DNA of 19,062 nucleotides. Origin: DAONFI01 sp035403485. Lineage in GTDB: Bacteria; Planctomycetota; Phycisphaerae; SM23-33. The notes under the pieces are model-generated. The model was not told where the DNA came from, ran no database searches, and worked only from the letters and a program-made list of their open reading frames with translations. How positions within the stretch are numbered: position 1 is the first letter of the stretch; each line of letters starts with the position of its first letter. The stretch is from contig CAZIAZ010000050.1 in assembly GCA_964536835.1 (NCBI GenBank), positions 1 through 19,062 of the forward strand. Direction: 5' to 3'. Below are positions 15,525 through 19,062 of this stretch, one piece after another. The translations under genes were made by a program, and so were the position numbers.

Positions 15525-15529
15525 CTCCT
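15525..15529 (-). promoter_or_regulatory. ribosome binding site deciding the XRE regulator start
   Basis: AGGAG on the minus strand, eight bases before ATG 15516. Confidence 0.65.
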
Positions 15530-15702
15530 GCAAACTTTGTAAGAACCAAAACCTAACTATTATCATATATTTATTAAACGGCAGTCGCCGGCTGAAAAGA
15601 ATGTAATCGTCAAATATGTGATAATGTTTTCCGAGCCGACGAGTATATAAAAAAATAGAGGCCAACTCAAAATAAATATTGCATTTTTCGCCGACGAGGC
15701 AG

Positions 15703-15731
15703 TTGACTTGCAATAGAGAAAGTTCTACACT
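15703..15731 (+). promoter_or_regulatory. promoter candidate for ppdK
   Basis: TTGACT (15703-15708), a spacer of exactly 17 bases and TACACT (15726-15731) match the sigma-70 pattern at 5 of 6 and 4 of 6 positions. Transcription would start near 15738, leaving a leader of about 130 bases. A GCCGACGAG repeat ends four bases before the -35. A second TTGACA at 15813-15818 has only a poor -10 (TACAAA, 14-base spacer). Confidence 0.5.
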
Positions 15732-15870
15732 ACTACCCCGAACGCAAATCATGGGCGTGAGGGTTTTTCTTTGTTTTTCAGCAGGATTATGGATTCCGGC
15801 TTGAAGTATTGATTGACAGTTTGTCTTTTAGATACAAATCACGAGACTTTTATAATTAGGAGAAGTTTAG

Positions 15871-18786
15871 ATGGCAAAGCAATGCAAGTATGTATATTCC
15901 TTTGGCGGAGGCAGGAGCGAGGGCACTGCCGCCATGAAAGCCCTTCTGGGCGGGAAAGGTGCGAATCTCGCAGAAATGTGTTCACTGGGTCTGCCTGTGC
16001 CGCCTGGTTTTACCATAACTACCGAAGTTTGCGATTTGTATTACAAGCTCGGCCGGAAATACCCTGTCGGCCTTGATCGTCAGATTGACGATGCCATAAA
16101 AAAAGTTGAAAAAGTTACGGGCAAAACTTTTGGCAAAGGCAGCAATCCGCTGCTGGTTTCCGTCCGTTCCGGCGCGGCGGTGTCCATGCCCGGCATGATG
16201 GACACGGTTCTGAATCTCGGCTTGAATGACCAGACGTTGCAGGCGATGATTGCCCTGACCGGCAACGAGCGGTTCGTGTGGGACTCCTACCGCCGCTTCA
16301 TGCAGATGTTCGGCGACGTGGTGCTCGGCATTGAACATCACGATTTTGAACACGCCCTGGCGAACGTAAAAGCCAAGCGCGGCGTAAAACTGGATACGGA
16401 ACTCTGCGTCGATGGCCTCAAAGAAGTCGTTGAAGCATACAAAGGCGTCTATCGCCAGAACAGCAAGACTTTTCCCCAGGATCCGCGTCAGCAGCTTCAG
16501 GCGTCTATCAATGCCGTTTTCGGCAGTTGGAATAACGACCGCGCCATAAAATATCGTCAGATTAATGACATTCGCGGCTTGCTGGGAACAGCCGTCAACG
16601 TGCAGACGATGGTTTTCGGCAACATGGGTAACGATTCCGCCACAGGCGTTGCGTTTACCCGCGATCCTTCCACCGGCTCGAACAGGTATTTTTATGGCGA
16701 GTATCTCATAAATGCCCAGGGTGAGGACGTCGTAGCCGGCATTCGTACGCCGCAGGAAATCACCAGGCTCGGTTCACTGGAGTGGGCCAAAAACAACGGC
16801 ATTGCCGAAGATGTCCGCGTCAGCAAATATCCGTCTCTCGAAGAGACCTTGCCCAAATGTTTCAGGGAACTGGACAAAATCCGCAAAATTCTTGAACATT
16901 ATTACAAGGACATGCAGGATCTCGAATTCACCATCGAGCAGGGCAAGCTGTACATGTTGCAGACCCGCAACGGCAAGCGCACAGCCGCGGCAGCCGTGCA
17001 GATAGCCGTCGACCTTGTGAAGGAAAAGCTCATTACCGAAAAAGAAGCGGTCTGCCGTATAGAGCCCAAAGCCCTCGACCAGCTTCTTCATCCGGTTTTT
17101 GACGTTACTTCTGAAAAATCTGCGAAACAGATTACCAAAGGTTTGCCCGCTTCGCCAGGAGCCGCGACCGGCCAGGTATATTTCAGTGCGGCCGAGGCGG
17201 AAAAGCAGGCGGCAGCCGGCAAAAAAGTCGTGCTCGTCCGGCTTGAGACTTCGCCGGAGGACATTGGCGGCATGAACGTATCCGAAGGCATTCTCACCGG
17301 CCGTGGCGGCATGACCAGCCACGCTGCCGTAGTTGCACGCGGCATGGGCAGGTGCTGCGTTGCCGGCTGCGAGGGCATGGTTATCGACTATGCTGCCGGC
17401 CAGTTTACAGCCGGCGGATGCACCGTCAGGGAAGGCGACTGGATAAGCATAAACGGTTCGACCGGTGCAGTGTATGCCGGCAAGGTCGACACCGTCGCTC
17501 CGCAGCTCTCAGGGCCGTTCGGGACTATAATGAAACTTTCCGACAAATACCGCAAGCTCGGCATTCGCACCAACGCCGATACGCCGCGCGACACCGCCGT
17601 TGCCGTTAAATTCGGCGCCGAAGGCATAGGCCTTTGCCGTACCGAACACATGTTCTTCGACGGCGACAGAATCATCTCCATGCGAAAGATGATTCTTGCC
17701 GAGGACGCAGCTGGCCGAAAAGAGGCGCTTACCGAACTTCTGCCGCTGCAGAAGAGCGATTTTACGGCAATGTTCAAGGAACTGCAGGGCCGGCCGGCGA
17801 TAATCCGCTTCCTCGACCCGCCGTTGCACGAATTTGTGCCGCATGACGTGGCTGGCCAACAGGAAATGGCTGACGCTATGGGCATCTCGCTTGAAAAGGT
17901 CAAGGAGAAAGTCGCTTCGTTGCACGAGTTCAATCCCATGCTCGGCCTTCGCGGCTGCCGCCTGGGCATAACTTTCCCTGAAATCACGGAAATGCAGGCT
18001 CGTGCCGTCATCGAAGCGGCTTACGAAGTGCCCGGCTCAAAGCCGGAAATCATGATTCCGCTCGTCGGCAATGTCAAGGAGCTGGAAAACCAGAAAAAAC
18101 TCATCCTTGCCGTTTACGAAGAAATCAAGACACAGATGAAACGGCCGCTCAAAGACCTCAAGATTGGCACAATGATTGAAGTGCCTCGCGGGGCTATCAC
18201 AGCCGACGAAATCGCACAGCAGGCTGAGTTCTTCAGCTTCGGCACGAACGACCTTACGCAGATGGGCTGCGGATTCAGCCGCGATGACGCTGCGTCGTTC
18301 CTCAAGCAGTATGTGGAGATGGGCATTTACGAGTACGACCCGTTCGTCACGCTTGACCGTGACGGCGTAGGCAAGCTCGTCAAGACAGCCGTCATCCTCG
18401 GCCGTTCGACCCGACCGAATATCAAGCTGGGCATTTGCGGCGAACACGGCGGCGATCCGAAGAGCATCGAGTTCTGCCATATGGTAGGCCTCAATTACGT
18501 ATCGTGCAGCCCGTACCGTGTGCCGATAGCTCGCCTTGCCGCCGCGCAAGCCGCCATCCGCTATGAACACGGCTGTGCGATAATGTGCAATTGCGAATCG
18601 CATGCCAAAGCCGCAAAAAAGGCTGCTGCAAAAAAGCCGGCAAAGAAAATCGCCAAAAAACCGACGGCAAAAAAAGCGGTAGCCAAAAAGGCTGTGGCTA
18701 AAAAAACCGTTGCCGGAAAAAAGACTGCCAGGAAAGCAGCGCCAAAAAAGGTTGTTAAAAAAACCGTTAAAAAGAATAAGAAATAA
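15871..18786 (+). CDS. ppdK: pyruvate, phosphate dikinase with lysine-rich C-terminal tail
   Basis: Cytoplasmic enzyme interconverting pyruvate, ATP and phosphate with PEP, AMP and pyrophosphate, used in glycolysis or gluconeogenesis by anaerobes. The N-terminal ATP-grasp part opens with YSFGGGRSEG and LLGGKGANLAEM, and has VSVRSGAAVSMPGMMDTV at 97-114. The mobile domain carries the phosphorylated His484 in GRGGMTSHAAVVARGMG. The C-terminal PEP/pyruvate barrel has FGTNDLTQM and the catalytic Cys856 in GICGEHGGDP. The conserved core ends near residue 896 (SPYRVPIARLAAAQAAI). A further 75 residues follow, of which the last 55 or so are nearly all Lys, Ala, Val, Thr and Pro in histone H1-like AKKA/KKPA repeats; bacterial PPDKs of about 874 residues lack this. 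AGGAG lies eight bases before the ATG. The gene is monocistronic, with a strong terminator. Confidence 0.97.
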   Translation: MAKQCKYVYSFGGGRSEGTAAMKALLGGKGANLAEMCSLGLPVPPGFTITTEVCDLYYKLGRKYPVGLDRQIDDAIKKVEKVTGKTFGKGSNPLLVSVRSGAAVSMPGMMDTVLNLGLNDQTLQAMIALTGNERFVWDSYRRFMQMFGDVVLGIEHHDFEHALANVKAKRGVKLDTELCVDGLKEVVEAYKGVYRQNSKTFPQDPRQQLQASINAVFGSWNNDRAIKYRQINDIRGLLGTAVNVQTMVFGNMGNDSATGVAFTRDPSTGSNRYFYGEYLINAQGEDVVAGIRTPQEITRLGSLEWAKNNGIAEDVRVSKYPSLEETLPKCFRELDKIRKILEHYYKDMQDLEFTIEQGKLYMLQTRNGKRTAAAAVQIAVDLVKEKLITEKEAVCRIEPKALDQLLHPVFDVTSEKSAKQITKGLPASPGAATGQVYFSAAEAEKQAAAGKKVVLVRLETSPEDIGGMNVSEGILTGRGGMTSHAAVVARGMGRCCVAGCEGMVIDYAAGQFTAGGCTVREGDWISINGSTGAVYAGKVDTVAPQLSGPFGTIMKLSDKYRKLGIRTNADTPRDTAVAVKFGAEGIGLCRTEHMFFDGDRIISMRKMILAEDAAGRKEALTELLPLQKSDFTAMFKELQGRPAIIRFLDPPLHEFVPHDVAGQQEMADAMGISLEKVKEKVASLHEFNPMLGLRGCRLGITFPEITEMQARAVIEAAYEVPGSKPEIMIPLVGNVKELENQKKLILAVYEEIKTQMKRPLKDLKIGTMIEVPRGAITADEIAQQAEFFSFGTNDLTQMGCGFSRDDAASFLKQYVEMGIYEYDPFVTLDRDGVGKLVKTAVILGRSTRPNIKLGICGEHGGDPKSIEFCHMVGLNYVSCSPYRVPIARLAAAQAAIRYEHGCAIMCNCESHAKAAKKAAAKKPAKKIAKKPTAKKAVAKKAVAKKTVAGKKTARKAAPKKVVKKTVKKNKK

Positions 18787-18808
18787 AACAACCCTGTTTT
18801 AAAAACGC

Positions 18809-18847
18809 AAAAAGCCCGGCTGATTAAAAACGGCCGGGCTTTTTTTG
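18809..18847 (+). terminator. rho-independent terminator of ppdK
   Basis: AGCCCGGC (18813-18820) pairs perfectly with GCCGGGCT (18833-18840) across a 12-base loop, extended by flanking A/T pairs and followed by seven Ts. It begins 23 bases after the ppdK stop. Confidence 0.92.
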
Positions 18848-18887
18848 TCTCTTTTCAGAGGCATATAATTTTCAAAAATAAGTGCGT

Positions 18888-18993
18888 CAAGTATAACTTG
18901 TGTAAAATATTGCATATATTATTAGGAGGCCTGCAAAAACGGCACTGCGAAGCAGTGAGAGTAGCTGGCCTGTAAATCTTAACAGGGCAGGCT
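18888..18993 (+). ncRNA. possible small structured RNA element
   Basis: Three helices can nest. GCCTGC (18929-18934) pairs with GCAGGC (18987-18992). They enclose hairpin CACTGC/GCAGTG with loop GAA (18943-18957) and a short hairpin CCTG/CAGG (18969-18986). Upstream are a CAAGTATAACTTG inverted repeat (18888-18900), AT-rich promoter-like sequence and AGGAGG at 18924-18929. It matches no riboswitch class that I can recall in full. Its function is unknown, and it may simply be flanking sequence of the adjacent repeat element. Confidence 0.25.
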
Positions 18994-19062
18994 AGAGCAT
19001 ATTAAACTTGATATGCGTCATTTCTGCTGGCTGCAACTTCGCTCTGCTGCGTCAGGCTGCAT
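18994..19062 (+). mobile_element. second copy of the MITE-like element, cut by the window end
   Basis: Matches 62-130 at 67 of 69 positions in the same orientation, starting exactly at the terminal AGAGCAT. The right half and right inverted repeat lie beyond the window. Confidence 0.85.

Larger units (their letters stand above)
15517..15870. other. 354-bp divergent intergenic region between the XRE gene and ppdK
   Basis: AT-rich non-coding sequence. It holds the XRE gene's ribosome binding site at its left end, a 9-bp direct repeat GCCGACGAG (15635-15643 and 15690-15698), a good promoter for ppdK (15703-15731) and a second TTGACA at 15813. No coding sequence, riboswitch or strong hairpin was recognised. 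Confidence 0.5.

Noticed and set aside
15851..15856. Exact TATAAT before ppdK
   Set aside because: It abuts the ribosome binding site, so transcription from it would start within that site, and no -35 lies at normal spacing.
18931..18975. CTG-initiated 14-codon ORF after AGGAGG
   Set aside because: It needs a rare start codon very close to the Shine-Dalgarno and lies in the putative structured region; no supporting evidence.
18924..18993. Cyclic-di-GMP, cobalamin or other known riboswitch
   Set aside because: Short stretches such as CACTGCGAAGCAGTG recall parts of these classes, but the remaining conserved core sequences are missing.

Overview
This 19 kb window looks like bacterial chromosome with moderate G+C. 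It is most likely from an anaerobic planctomycete of the Phycisphaerae (inference). The clues are a UVR-motif protein of a kind I associate with planctomycetes, a large sensor-phosphatase/kinase fusion, a lysine/alanine-rich tail on pyruvate phosphate dikinase, and AT-rich degenerate repeats between genes. The window holds eight well-supported protein genes. I found no tRNA, rRNA or CRISPR array, and no transposase, phage, toxin-antitoxin or defence genes.

Layout. Bases 1-247 carry two repeat units: one copy of a 41-bp repeat, then a complete 159-bp element with 24-bp terminal inverted repeats that looks like a MITE. Next come a UvrD/PcrA helicase (-), a stand-alone homocysteine S-methyltransferase-domain protein (+), a 1301-residue membrane sensor joining PAS, GAF, SpoIIE phosphatase and anti-sigma-type kinase domains (-), and a UVR-motif protein (+). 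A hairpin-rich gap (8559-8731) carries the inverted second copy of the 41-bp repeat. It is followed by a long low-complexity envelope lipoprotein (-). The purine genes purQ and purL follow, with purL upstream of purQ (-). PurL carries two PurS-like modules at its N-terminus. Then come a coiled-coil XRE-type regulator (-) and ppdK (+) with a strong terminator. The right end holds a small possible structured RNA and a second copy of the 159-bp element, cut by the window edge.

How the genes relate. purL and purQ together encode formylglycinamidine ribonucleotide synthetase, step 4 of purine synthesis; the PurS function appears to be built into PurL. PPDK interconverts pyruvate and PEP and is central to anaerobic carbon metabolism. 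The sensor is probably the output module of a partner-switching pathway. The other genes are housekeeping or unassigned singletons, and neighbours do not form an obvious pathway. The window begins close to, and ends inside, copies of the same repeat, which suggests contig breaks at a multicopy element.

I did not find a convincing new multi-gene system. The best leads are the repeat family, the PurS-PurS-PurL architecture, the H1-like tail on PPDK, the fused phosphatase/kinase sensor with an altered ATP-binding motif, and a ten-codon leader ORF overlapping purQ.
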